A stretch of DNA of 64,000 bases, from the NCBI GenBank assembly GCA_038049695.1, contig CP142453.1:125091001-125155000 (forward strand). Direction: 5' to 3'. Shown in pieces: positions 47,901 to 60,161 of this stretch. The notes beneath the pieces were generated by a model. It was not told the origin of the DNA. It made no database searches and saw nothing but the letters and a program-made list of their open reading frames with translations. The DNA is from Cinnamomum chago. Its lineage: Eukaryota > Streptophyta > Magnoliopsida > Laurales > Lauraceae. Each line of letters opens with the position of its first letter. The first letter of the stretch is position 1. Made by a program: the position numbers and the translations under genes.

Positions 47901-48448
47901 TGATGATGCCAAAAAGTGGTTTTCGGGCACCACCGGTCAAGTGATATGCAATTAATGTAAAAATTTATGGAGAGAGAGAGAAAGAGAGAGGAGATTTATA
48001 GTGGTTCGGTCAGTGTGACCTACGTCCACTTCAATTGGTGAATTTACTGCTCTGGGGAAGAGATTACAAAGTAGGAGATTACAATGATGATGTGAAAGTA
48101 GACCATGCTTGCTTCTTTGATAGGACTCTCCTTTTATACTCTTTTCCTAACGGGTGGGGAGATTCTCCAGCGATCTCCAACGATGTAGCTCCAGTCTGGT
48201 GGAGTCTTCCGAACCCTCCTCAACAGACGAGCAGGTAAGATTTCCTCCGCGAGACTTGGTGAAAGCCGGTAGATGGAACGACGCATTGACTCCGTCATTC
48301 GGTGGATCCGGACCCGACCCTTAATGGGTGGGTGATGACCCAGGCTCATCATGGACTTGGGTCAGTTAGACCTGACCCGCTATTGTGGACCGAGCCGTTT
48401 GGGCCTAACCCGTCATTGCGGACCGAGTTATTTGGGCTTGACCCATCA
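47901..48448 (-). repeat. LTR (right) of the gag-only element
   Basis: This 548-bp copy is about 99.5% identical to the left LTR by eye, which supports a recent insertion. Confidence 0.92.
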
Positions 48449-48584
48449 AGTTCCATCGTCTTCTCGTCAGCTTCATGTAGAGAACAAAAGGATTGGGAAT
48501 AGGTCTTGTTCTAGGGACATAGTTGTTCTATAGTATTACCTCCAATTGAACTAGTTTATAGAGAGAATCATATATATTTTATGA

Positions 48585-49230
48585 TTTTTATTTAAGTGGG
48601 GCGGATGATGGTCAATTGAAAAGGTCAAATTAAATTTTATAGCATACCCTGTTTTCAAGTGCTTCAGAGAACCCTCCTATTGGTAATTTTACATGCAAAA
48701 TAAAATGTAATAAAGCATCAAATCAAGAAAGAATAAAATATAATAAGGTTATGATGGTATTTTATTTTTGGTTGTTTGGTATGGAATCTTTTTTACTTTT
48801 TTTTATAAAAAGTAGAGTTTTTTAGTGGAAAAAGAAAGTTGTTTTTTTACTTTTTTTTTAAAAAAAATTGAAGGAAATTTTTAATTAAAGTGCTATTGAT
48901 GTGACCCCTTCTCTGAAAAATGGAGACTTTACTTGACTTTTACTAATCTAGTAAAGTTCCAAACGGGTAAAGAAAACAAGAAGTGACTCATCCGCTGCGA
49001 CAATAGAAAAAAATCGTGCAAGAAAAATTCTAAACACTCGAAAGAATAAAGAAAACTCACTTTTTACCAGTCACAAAAATATGATCTTACCTTTTTTATG
49101 GAGGGGTTTTGCCGATTTGATTATTAGGTTTTTGACTTTTCATCTTCATGGTTGGGGCGGGATTGATTTTGAAGGTGGGGTTTGGGCCATGCCGCCAATA
49201 GCCCATCATAAACCATTTTCAAATTGCTTA
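48585..49230. other. Copy-B-only sequence including a MITE-like remnant
   Basis: Copy A lacks this sequence between ..TATTTAA and ACAATACTTGG. The part at 48660-48968 resembles the MITE at 28860-29168 and ends TAAAGTTCCAAACGGG. No gene is seen. Confidence 0.5.
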
Positions 49231-50513
49231 TAAAGTACAATACTTGGTGAGTATTCATCAAATCTGGTTTCTTTTCTTATTCTACACGTACTCGTGGGTA
49301 ACTCAGTGTGGACTACACCTGATTTTGTCTGACGTATTGGGCTCAATTTCACATTTCTTCTTCAGTTTTTTCATTTAAGGCTTCTTGCTAACTTATATGA
49401 TATAAACGTTTTAAGTATTTTAAATTTTACAAGGATTGAAATAACTGAGATTCATGTATGTTGCAATTGTTGGAGTCGTCAAACCAATCTCATGCAAGGT
49501 TGAGTGACAACGGAGATGGAATCTTGAAGGGTAGGTTGAGCTTTTACAAAGTCTAATTACCCTGTGCAATCAGTTTGGTGTTGGACTTGAAGGGTAGGAC
49601 CTTCATGGCCATGATGGGCCTATAAGGCATTTAAGGGGCCCTAGATGTTCCTTCCAGCATACATGGTTTTAAATCTTGGAAGTGATCAGCCATTGTGTAT
49701 GGTGTCAATGAGGCGGGCATGATGGGTTAGACAATGGTTTGGGAGAATGATAGCTCTCCAAATTAGTAACTTTCAATCTGTTAGCTGTAATAAAGTTGGA
49801 ATAGGCTAATGCTAGTTCTAGTTGGATGTGTGTCTGTTAAGTCTGGTCCTTTTTTCATATCTTACTCTTGAACAGCATTGGCCTCTTTATTTTCATTTTC
49901 TTCAACTGACATGCACTACCTTCTTTATATAGATCAAAGGGTTTGCTGAGAACCTTGAATTTTTACCTCCCAGTCATTATGTGGTTTGCCTCATCCAGAT
50001 GCATGTCAATCATAGGGAAGATGAGTAATAAGGATGGCTAACTATTATTTTAATCATATGATACTTCTGATTTTTGAACATCAAAGTCTAACAGTTTTAG
50101 ATGTACCATTGAATGATGGTTGGGTTGGTATCAAATTGGCACGATGTTTTGCTATAAAGATGCATTAGATGTATGTTTGTATATTATACTCTGGTAAATT
50201 AGTATTCTAGTACAGTGCAAACTAGAGCTGGAGTCCTGGACCAAGATTCAATTATTATGGATGACCATGAAATGGTTTATGCATAAATTTTCCAAGTCCA
50301 CGGGTTTAAAAAGTAACTAGTGCTAGTTTGCAACATGGAGAGTGGCAAAGCCCAAGAAAAAGCAACCATGAAGGCTAAAGGCAAGCACCGAGTCCAGTTC
50401 ACCAGACCACACAAGGATTCATCCAGGTTTTAAATTTCTCATATTTCTAATTCATGGCTAGTTTTAATGTATCAAACAATATCCAACTTTTTTGGTATCC
50501 CCACCCGAGGGCC

Positions 50514-50804
50514 TGTTTGGATAGGGAAGTAATAGAATAAAGTTAAGTTAAATGATGCCCAATGGTAGAAAATTTCAACTCAACATTGTTTGGATCGGCC
50601 CAAGCCTGACAGATGAAGTAGACTGGTTGGCCCACGTGGAAACGATTTCACTTCAACCCTAATCACTTTTTGGTTTCCATGAGTAAAATCTATTCTACTC
50701 CTCTCCTCTCCTCTTGGTAAGAGCTGATTCTACTCCTGCAACTGGAATCGATTCTACCTCGCAGTAGACAAACACTACCTCTTTACATCTCAAGTAATCT
50801 CCCT

Positions 50805-50848
<44 letters not shown>

Positions 50849-50945
50849 CGATAATGGGTTACGATTTTTGGTTTCTTGACATGGTTTGATAGATTGGATT
50901 AGGGCTTACGTTTTTGTAGCATGCTTCCGTTCCATTAAGCCCTAA
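50514..50945. other. Copy-B-only insertion with (CT)n tract
   Basis: It starts GGGCCTGTTTGGATAGGG, a common MITE-like end, and holds a CT microsatellite (about 50810-50846). The matching right end was not found. Copy A reads straight through at about 10497. Confidence 0.5.
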
Positions 50946-51520
50946 GGGTCTAGGACCCTGTGAGACTCGCATATGGAAGACTTCTTAATGAGAATTGCCG
51001 CTCCTTACCACCAAGATTAGGAGTCAGTTTTCATTTCAAACAATATCCAACTGGCGTCAAATTAGATGGGTTACTGAATCAACTTTCCAACAAGTTTAAA
51101 TTTGTGTCATTCTAACTTCATTTGAGGAAGTCATTGACCCATTTCTAATAAGATGCAGGATAAGTAAAGAATTCAGGGTATTTTAGCTCCTTTTTTATTT
51201 CTGTTATCTTTAAAGCATCTTTCTGTTTTTTCTCCTTTTTCATTTCCATCTTTCATTCTTTATTTTTCTTTTTTTCATCTCTCTATTTGACTCTAATTCA
51301 TCCATTTATTTCTTTCTTTTCCTGAAAATCTTCACGTTCTGTATTTCCTTCACTCAAAAGTACTCTCACTATTCCTTTCTTTTCCATTGTTTCTTTCCTT
51401 CTTTTCATGTTTTCTTTCTTTTTCTTTTTTTCATTTTTCCTTTTTCAGAAGATTACTTCCTACTTAATGGTTTTGAGCAAACTCCGCTTGAAATGGACAT
51501 TCCATCCTTAAGTTGATGAT

Positions 51521-51550
51521 TTTCACCTAATCAAGTTTTATTAGGTGAAA
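51521..51550. other. Hairpin downstream of MSL copy B
   Basis: The same 11-bp stem TTTCACCTAAT / ATTAGGTGAAA occurs behind copy A at 11085-11114. It lies about 410 bases past the stop codon. Just beyond it is a CT microsatellite (about 51604-51633). Confidence 0.6.
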
Positions 51551-51599
51551 TCCTTGACTTTATATTTGATTTAAGTTAAATTTACCTTTCATATATTGT

Positions 51600-51636
<37 letters not shown>

Positions 51637-51957
51637 GATTGAACAAATATGACAAATAGACGGCTCTCTTTTAGATTATAGATCCTAATCGTTAGTAAAC
51701 TGGATCCACTTCAGTTTAGTGTAAGAGCAAACCCATCTATACCAGTTTAACAAATCAATCTACATAAGAGAGACCAAAATCATGCAAACTTAACAACACC
51801 CTTTCTTGCTTTGTAAAACATCCATTTTGTACATCTACTTCTGCAAAGCTAGAACCTCACACACCTTGTACTTGTGAAAATTAAGGGATGCCAAACAGGC
51901 ATGTAAATACACGCACTTCACCTCCAAATCTTATAATTGAGCACGCAAAATCCTTGT

Positions 51958-54900
51958 CTATGTGGTGGCAGAGACCATGCGGATTTCATTGAGATGAACC
52001 TGTTGAGGAAGGAGGTTATACTTTATTCCCAGGGTCTCAAATATCTTTTTCAACTCAAGAACAAGTTCAGATCTTCTGTTGAGCTTCTCTATGTAGTTCT
52101 GATAGTTTATGGTGTGTGTAACGAAAAGCACTATCTTCATCTTGTTCACGTTTTCAATATCTTTCACAACCACATGATGCTTTGATTGCCAATGCTTAGA
52201 CTTGCTATCTATGTACCTGTAAGACAAGACATTTGTGTTCTTGAGAAATTATCAAGATAACATCATGGTATTTACCTAAAATGAGATCTTTCAATTTAGA
52301 ATATGGAATGTTGGTGGTAATCGTTTATTAGACTTGTGAGCAGTGGAAATGGGTGAGATGTTAGCTAGAAAATTATGACTTTATGAAGAAAAAAAAAGGA
52401 AAAAGGAGAATTGCTTACTTCTTTATTGCTTCCTTCATGGCCATGAAGGTGTCAGCTGGAGTAGAAACATCGATGGCAAATTCAATTGAGTCGGACATTT
52501 CTGGACTTCTATTGAAATTGCTGATGGGCTTTGTTAGCAACACTGAGTTGGGGTAGTAGATCTTTTCATTGTCGAATCTAAGAAACACTGTCGTCAAAAT
52601 GTTCATCTCTTCCACAATCATCTGCACACAATCAGCTTGATGATGCAACATTTATCATAATCTTTTGCTTTAAACAGTCAAAACAGTTGGGAAAAACAAA
52701 GCTATTTTGTTCTTTTCTTCTTCTCCTTTTTTTTTTTTTTTTTTTGTAAATGCCATCTCCGTCCCCTTGAAGAGGGGAAAAAAACTTCATTCTTCCTATC
52801 TGCATTAGTTGAGGGCAGAAGTCATTTTCTCCTCCACAAGAAGAAACTCAAGACATGAGAAAAGAGCGTTGCAAGCGAAGCTTTTCTCCTCATCCAAATG
52901 GACCACCCACAATTCTGATCATAACCAAGAGTCCAAGACAACATTTTCATTTTGCACAAAATAAAACTGACCTGGACTCCATCGATGACACAACGATCGG
53001 CCACATCGAACGGGTGCATGACAAAGACAAAGACGATGGATTCAAAGATGGTCTTGCATGTGTTCCCGAACATGAATGCCACAAGTACCAACTGAGATGT
53101 AATGAAGACCAAAACTTTACTCGAGGCTACTCCCATCACCAGCAAAGACAATACAATTATAATTACGATTACAATTGCGCTTGCAAGCTTGTGCAGCTGC
53201 TGCACCGCTGTTTTTGTATCGTTCAACGAGTGAGCCAGGGCTTTTCGCTCACGGTAGGCTTCCACCTGCAACAACCAAAGATTATCCAAGGTATTATTTC
53301 TCCTTAACTAAAACTCTGGACTGCTTTCCTGACCATGTTCTTAAAACTCTGCCAAAACCTAGTTTGTGCATATTTGACCATAATGGTTACTGATTTTCTA
53401 TGTTTTAGTCTGAAACTTATGATGTATCTAAACACTGTTGTCACCACATTTATATTATTACATCCAAAACACCTCAAAAGCAAATAATAACAATGAGGAT
53501 TTGCGATTTTTTTTACTTTATTCTCATTTGCAGTGCTGATAATTAGGCAAATAGATAAAGGTTTCAGGCTTTGGCCGATGCAATATCTTGAACTGTGTTT
53601 GAAAACCATAATCCTGACTTAGTCGAAAAATCCAATTTTGAGCTAAAAGGCCATGTCATCATGAACTAAAAGAGGAGGAGAAACCATAACATTGCAATAA
53701 GAAGTTGATTTTGATTTTTAAAAACCTACAAGTTACAAAAGTGTTTTGGGATCTAATCAACTAATAAATCTTAATTATTAAAGGAACACGGTATATAATA
53801 AAAAGCTTACTTATGTTCTCCACTTTTTTTTATCAAATCTGATGATATTTTAAAGGAACATAGTATTTAGTGGATAGATACCTACTCACGCCAATGGAAG
53901 TTGCTGTTTTTGGTTAGGGAGGTGTGTAGCCGTGTGAGTTGAGTATTTACTAGAGCAAAAAAATTAAGAAATATATTGCTTATGTGTAGGCCACGGAAGA
54001 ATTTCACTCAAATTAAGAGTTGGTCCATTATAATATTAATTATTTATTAAAACACATGAATTTTTCATAATGTTTTATTCCAGTATTTTATAATTAATCC
54101 ATCTGACCAATGGTTAAACCTCCATTTGAGTGAAACTGGACCAGGCTTGTACCAGCTAACCAGGTGGATGGCATTGATTTTGAAGCATTTTGATGGGTCC
54201 CCCTTGACTCAGCACCAGTCCATATGGGGCCCACCCGGGGATAACACCAATTGAGTATCGAAAGATCTCACCCCATGGCCCATGGCTATGTGTATGGTGA
54301 CAGAGGCTGCCCCCTGTTCTTGAATTGCATCTCAATGACAATTATATATGGAGACTAGGCTTTCACATCAACAAAAGTGACTTCTGTAAAGATGATGACT
54401 TGGTCTCCCACTCACTCACAAAACTACATGTATTCTTCTTTAGAATCCGACACTGGAGTGCCATCACTGATGGTCTTTGCCACCTCCCGTGATTAGATAG
54501 TCATGACTCACGTTGCTCATATATAATTCAAAGGTGACAAATCTTGACCCAACCCATATTTGACCAGTTAAACCCAACACGTGTAAGATATGGGTCAGTC
54601 ATGGATCAGGGTTTTTTTCACCCGTAAAAATGGGTCGGGTTAGGGACCTAATGTACCACCATCACCTCAGGTTTTCAAGATCCGAACAGTGGAAATCTTT
54701 TTTTTTTTGTTTGTTTCTTTTCAATAATTCAGATGAACGCCGATGGATCGCGAGGTGGGGCACCTTGATTTGTGTTTTCTGTTGTTGATGGCACACTGGT
54801 TGTTGGTTGTTTGGCTGATGGTGATGAAGAAACGATTTGAGAATTTATTCTGCTTACGCTAGAAACTAGAAACTGGTTTTACTGCTATAAAAAATTATCG

Positions 54901-57900
54901 ACTGGTGGTGAGCTAAATTAAATGCACAGAAGCTGTTGGTTCGAAGGCCTGTGAATTGGATGTAGACTAGTTGGGCTAGGGCTATGACTTCAAAAATGAA
55001 GGTAATTGTTTGATAAAATTACCGGTTAGGGTTTGCATGCATTGCGGGTCAATATGGATCGGGTCAGGTCGGATTGAGAAAACATGACCTGTTCTTTTAG
55101 AAAAAAAAAGGGCAGGTAAGGATAAAAGAGAAGCAATTAAGAAGGAATACATACCACCCAGTTCCTGAAATCTTTCTTCTTGATCCTTCGTTTCTCCATG
55201 GCCCCATGGAAGCGAGGGAGTATGGTTTGCACCTCATCCTTCTCTAAAAATCTTAAAAGGTCATCCTCTTCAATGTACCTACAGACAAACATCACAAGCG
55301 TGCTTAATTAGATTCAGACCAAACACTCAAATAAAAGAGTGATTTTATCCCACACTAATGATACTAAGTTGAGAGAGCACAGAGCAGATGAGGCATGGTT
55401 GTTATTGAGATGTAAGCAGACGGATGTAACTATATAAATCTTGATAAAAGATAAAACATATAACAACGACCTATACTTATTGACAAATTTATAAATGGTC
55501 ATCTGTCTTTTTTAGCTTTTACATATTACCACTTCTATTAACATTAAAAATCTCAATGCACCACGATGAACATGGTCCGGCCAATTTCCATGATCAGTTG
55601 ATCAAATTCAATGTATTGTCTCTCGAAAGGTCCTCCTCATTCAGATAAAACCTGAGATAATAAAAAGACCATTAATTCCAAGTCAAATTATCCACAATTG
55701 ACGCTCTTAATTTGTTGGGATTCAACGGGCGCTCAGAATAGATTGAGATTGATACACAGAATTTATGTAGCCAATGATCTCAATATAGGTGGGATAAGGC
55801 TTTGATGGTGGTGGTGGTGATTGTGGTGGTTTTCATCACCGATTGCGATAAGGCTTTGATAATTATGGTGGTTGTTTTCATCACCAGTTGGGATAAAGCT
55901 TTGAATCAAATTCTAAGTGGTTGAATGAGATTTTTATACTGAGTAGATGTCTCTATATATATATGCATGGTAGGTGTAATTATTAAAATTAACAAATTAG
56001 TATATGTATTTCTAATGAAAATTGCTGCCACCCACTCACAATTTCCTGGAACAGACGTAACATCTCTTTTGGATAGACAAAAATAAAAAAATAAATAAAC
56101 CCACTAGTCTTCGTGTCAAAAGGCTTCTTCCTATACAAACTTTATTTAAATTGAAACCCCCAAAGCCCTACCAAAACAGACAAAATGAGCCTAACTCCTC
56201 TCATTATAATAATACATACAATAATATCTTATTTTATTACTCTAAACTACAGCTCACTCATGTCTCAACAGGATAATGAACCAACTGACATGAAAGGTGC
56301 AAGTAAAAAAAATAAAAAAAATCTCTTCTTGGTAAAAATGCAGTTTTAGCCATTCTAATTTCTAGGTTTCTGGAATTTGAAAATGACAGACATGGAAAAG
56401 TCAATAAATAAGAAGTTTGTATCTTCTCACGAAAAACACACACACACAAACGACAAAGGATACGGGAGCCAAACAGCTATCCCCTGAGTGCCAACCACAC
56501 CCTACCCGTGAGTTTGATGTGGAGGACTCAACCATGGGGCCCGCTATTAATAATCTGCACCGTTTAAATTGATTGGCATCCTCTCATGTGATCTATTATC
56601 AAATTGAGCACATGATAATGCTCATTTTTGACGGTTCAGATTATCAGTATGTGGGCCCACTGTGGGATGCACGGAGGAGGAGATCTGGACTCGTCAAACA
56701 GACTCCTACTAGATGTGAAAGGTCTGAACAACTGATCACTGCCATCATCTCCTTAGATACCGCCACCCATTCGATTGGCCAAAAAAGAACGGTATTCATG
56801 AGTAGCATCTGAAAAACATACTCCCCAGTCCAATGGTCTAAAAGTCTTGAAACCGATCAAGAAAGGCGACCCCACTGAGGTCATAGTTTGGCAAACCCAT
56901 GTCTAATAATGCACTGACACTGACTCAGGTCTCAAATAAAGCTGTGTTTGTATCTATCTGGTACTAGCTAGCCCACACATTCCATAGTGTATTTGTATTT
57001 ACGTATGTATTGAAATACAGTGCATGCAGAGGTAGTGGTAGGGGCAGTGGTGGTGTATTACTACTCAGTACTTACTTCTCTCCTTCTTTGGCGACGTTCT
57101 TGAAGATCCTATGGGCGCACCACTTGGCTTCCCACTCGCTGGTCATATCAGACTCAGTCTCCTTAAAATCCTCCATGGTCTGATCCACAGTTGTCGATAT
57201 CGAACTCAGGCCCGAAGACATGACGTGACTCACCAGCCGCTTCACCGTGTAAGCCGACGCGTTCTTCCGACTCAGCTTCCTCAGGATCTCCATGTCGATC
57301 CGCCCCGACCCGGCTCCCCCACCCATCCGCCTCGACAGCCTAGCGGGCAGGGTCTTGGACCGACCCATCTTCTCCCTCTGACTCGTCGGGCCCGAACTCG
57401 TCCGAGTCACCTCGTCCAGCGGCTGACCGAGCAGCTTCTCGAGGATGATGTAGTGGAAGACGCTCTCCTTCATCCGGTCGAAGAAGGTGGCTACGTGGAA
57501 GGAGGAGGCGAGAAGCTTGACGAGGATGATCTTGATGAGCCAGATGACGGCCGCGATCGTGACAGCGATGAGTGCGCGCCAGACTCGTTTGAGGAATCCG
57601 TGGTTTAGGGGCGAGCTCCCGAGTTCTGAGTAGAACATGATGTACCAGGAGAGGAGGACGAGTCCGAGCCATACGCAGTTCTGAACACTCTTTCTGAGGC
57701 CGTAGACGAAGTAGAGGACCTTCTCGCGGAGCATGTAGTTGCGCTCGATGAGGAAGGCGAGGATGGAGACGAGCCAGCCGGAGACCAGGCGGCCGGAGGA
57801 GACGACCAGGACCATGAGAGTCCACTTCCAGAGGGCTAAACCCCAGATGAGCTTCTCGTTCCAGGGATCAACTGTCAGGGTTGTGACCAGACAGGCTGTG

Positions 57901-58307
57901 GAGAGGAATAAGAACACCCACTGGGCAATGGTTCGCCACCCGACCTTGCGCTTCTTCTTTTCCATTTCCTGTTTGAATTTCTCTTCGTCTTCGTCTTTGA
58001 AGAGAGCATCGTCTTCGTCGTCGGAGGACTCTGTTGTGGCCGAGTCGACGGGCTCCTCGGACTCGGCGGTGGGTTTGAAAGGTTGGGGGTGAGCGAACTC
58101 GACGAGTCGGGATTTGGGTTTGGGGGTGGGGAAGGGGAGTGGGCGTGTGGATTTCGGTGATGGTGGTGGGGGTTTTTCTTCGAAAGGTGGGAGGGTGTTG
58201 GGGTCGAATTTCTCAGGGGATTGATGAGGTTTTGGGTTTGCTTGGTCCATATGGACTACTACTTCTTCAATGGGTTTAGATTTTTGTTTCTGTGGGGAGT
58301 TATACAT
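51958..58307 (-). CDS. MSL10-like: Mechanosensitive channel of small conductance-like protein, MSL10 class, copy B (703 aa)
   Basis: Exons are 57076-58307, 55155-55278, 52972-53265, 52419-52621 and 51958-52216. They have GT-AG introns and the same phases as copy A, giving 703 residues. Six membrane helices, the pore motif VAFMFGNTCKTIFESIVF and the HPFDVADRC variant are all kept, so the channel should be functional as read. I chose the Met at 58307 (MYNSPQKQ), shared with copy A. An in-frame Met at 58394 would add 29 residues that copy A does not begin with. Exons 3-5 are almost identical to copy A, while exons 1 and 2 differ more (for example RFHGAMEKRRIKKKDF against FFQGAVENRKIKKKDF). Intron 2 is only 1.9 kb here. 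Family role: stretch-activated channel of the plasma membrane, linked in Arabidopsis to mechanical and cell-death signalling. Confidence 0.93.
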
Positions 58308-58500
58308 TTTTCCTCGGAGAGAGAAGGAGAATGGGGAGGGAGATTGAAGAATTAAGAGTGTTGCTCTTCTGCAGCCTTGTCTCTTCCTTCTCACTTGCCT
58401 CTTCTCTTCCTTGTGGTGTGATCTGGTCTGGAAGAATGGAGTGGGGACTGAACTGAGTGAGGGATATGATATATAGGAGTAATTAGAGAGGTGGTATTTC

Positions 58501-58509
58501 TATTTTATA
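58501..58509 (-). promoter_or_regulatory. TATA-like box of MSL copy B
   Basis: The minus strand reads TATAAAATA about 195 bases upstream of the chosen start. The surrounding promoter differs from copy A, including a (CTCTG)n stretch near 58540. Confidence 0.5.
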
Positions 58510-59544
58510 TTAAAAGCAATTTGTCTTTGTGGTCGCTGCTCTGCTCTGCTCTGCAGTCTGCCGTGTGATACTAATAAAATCAATGGTAATCGTGTGGATC
58601 CGTATGTTTAGGTATTGTAACAATATTTTATTACAAATGTAAATAAAAATAAATAACGGCTATCTAAGTGGTAAGGAGCGCGAATCCTTATCTATCCATC
58701 AGTCTCATTTCAACCCTTCGAATCTGTGGTAGTTTGTGGGGTTAATGACTGTATTAAATACATTAAGGATTTTAAAAATTAATGATACGGGAAAGTCAGG
58801 CCAATTCAGATTTAGATGTAGTAGCCCTTTCATCTGAGATCATGATATGATGATTAGAAGAACCGATCTACCTTGTCTTACCATAAAGAAAAATAATACT
58901 TCAACAAGCAGAATTATAAGTAAGAAATAGAAAAGTAAGCTCATATGTTTTATATGTCATTAATTTAGTAATGCGTGAAATTATAAGTAAAGAGAAGTTT
59001 CATTAATGTTAAAAGGGCGAATCAATAAGTTTGAGCAACTTGGATTTCAAAGGTATATCTTACTCTAGCATTTATATTTTTTGACTAAAGAATTCTCTAA
59101 ATTCCGCCACAAAAAGAACCAAACTTGGTTTGACAATGGATTGGCAATTGTCAACTTAATTTGCTAGTTATATAAGTAGAGGATATTTAATAATCCCAAC
59201 ATAAATCTAAAAACAATGCAAAATAAAATAATTAGTTGAATAGGTTGGACTAAATTATAGTAGAAATAACCTTGTGGACCTAATTGGATTGGTGTATTAT
59301 GAATGGTGTTATTATATTATAAGGGTTAAAATAGATTATATGGCTTAAAATGACCTTCCTTGATAATCATAAAAATCTTGTAAAGATAATTGGCTACAAC
59401 AAAGTGAGTCGGGCTGATAGTACGAGAAGAAAAATTTTATAAGTCTAGATTTATGGATTGTCACCTAGGACTAGGTGGTGGCTTGGGTGCTATTTAAGGA
59501 TCCAAATCGTCCACATACGGCTCAGCAGAATATTATATATATAA

Positions 59545-59662
59545 GGAGATGCTCCTATGAGAGATAGGAGTGGGGCTCTTCATACATTTAAGTTTTTGGT
59601 ATTGGATATGGATGTGAGCCCCCCACCCCCCCTCCAATTCAATCTCTCATAGGAGCATCTCC
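59545..59662. mobile_element. 118-bp MITE inside a TA microsatellite
   Basis: GGAGATGCTCCTATGAGAGAT is mirrored at the right end (ATCTCTCATAGGAGCATCTCC). Copy A has only the TA-rich tract at the site (about 26505). A (TA)n run follows at 59666-59704. The superfamily is unclear. Confidence 0.8.
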
Positions 59663-59664
59663 CA

Positions 59665-59708
<44 letters not shown>

Positions 59709-60161
59709 AAAGATGAGGCGTATGAGTTTGTAATTAAAGTAGTACTATCATTTAAATAAAAGAGGAATTTGAAATCTAGCCATCAAGAAATCATTAGGTC
59801 CCGTTTTGATTTTACTAGTTGTCTAATCCAAGGCAAAGAATATTGATGGTAATTCATTTCTACCATCTATTTGGTTATCATAGACCAAATACATGGTCAC
59901 ATACCCAACAAACATAATCTTCAGTAGATATTTAAGTTGTAGAGCCCACGTATATTTAATTAGCCTATAGGTTCTATAAAAATATTAATTAAAGGTTGTC
60001 TACAAGATATGTGCTTGTTTTTAATTAAAAACTACTCCTTTGCCCCCCTCCACACAACAATTATAATCTATTAAGCTAGAGGGTTTCGAATCTGATTTTG
60101 ATTGTAAGTTCTATTTTCGACTGGAAGTTACATTTAGTTTTTACAATTGCAACATGTTATC

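Larger units (their letters stand above)
43549..48448 (-). mobile_element. Gag-only, non-autonomous Ty3/Gypsy-type LTR element (LARD-like)
   Basis: Two 548-bp LTRs (43549-44096 and 47901-48448) start TGATGATGCC and end TTGACCCATCA. The 5-bp target repeat AGTTC is perfect (43544-43548 and 48449-48453), and copy A has the empty site near 8073. The LTRs differ at only about 3 sites by eye, so insertion is young: a few hundred thousand to under about two million years, depending on the rate used. The primer-site side is at the right end (minus: TTTGGCGTCGTCTGTGGGA). A gag-family region lies on the minus strand. No protease, reverse transcriptase or integrase is recognisable. It looks structurally whole but depends on a partner element. 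Confidence 0.9.

Noticed and set aside
58308-58394. 29-residue N-terminal extension of MSL-B
   Set aside because: Copy A does not begin there, and the shared Met starts a normal MSL N-terminus. The upstream text is probably 5' UTR.
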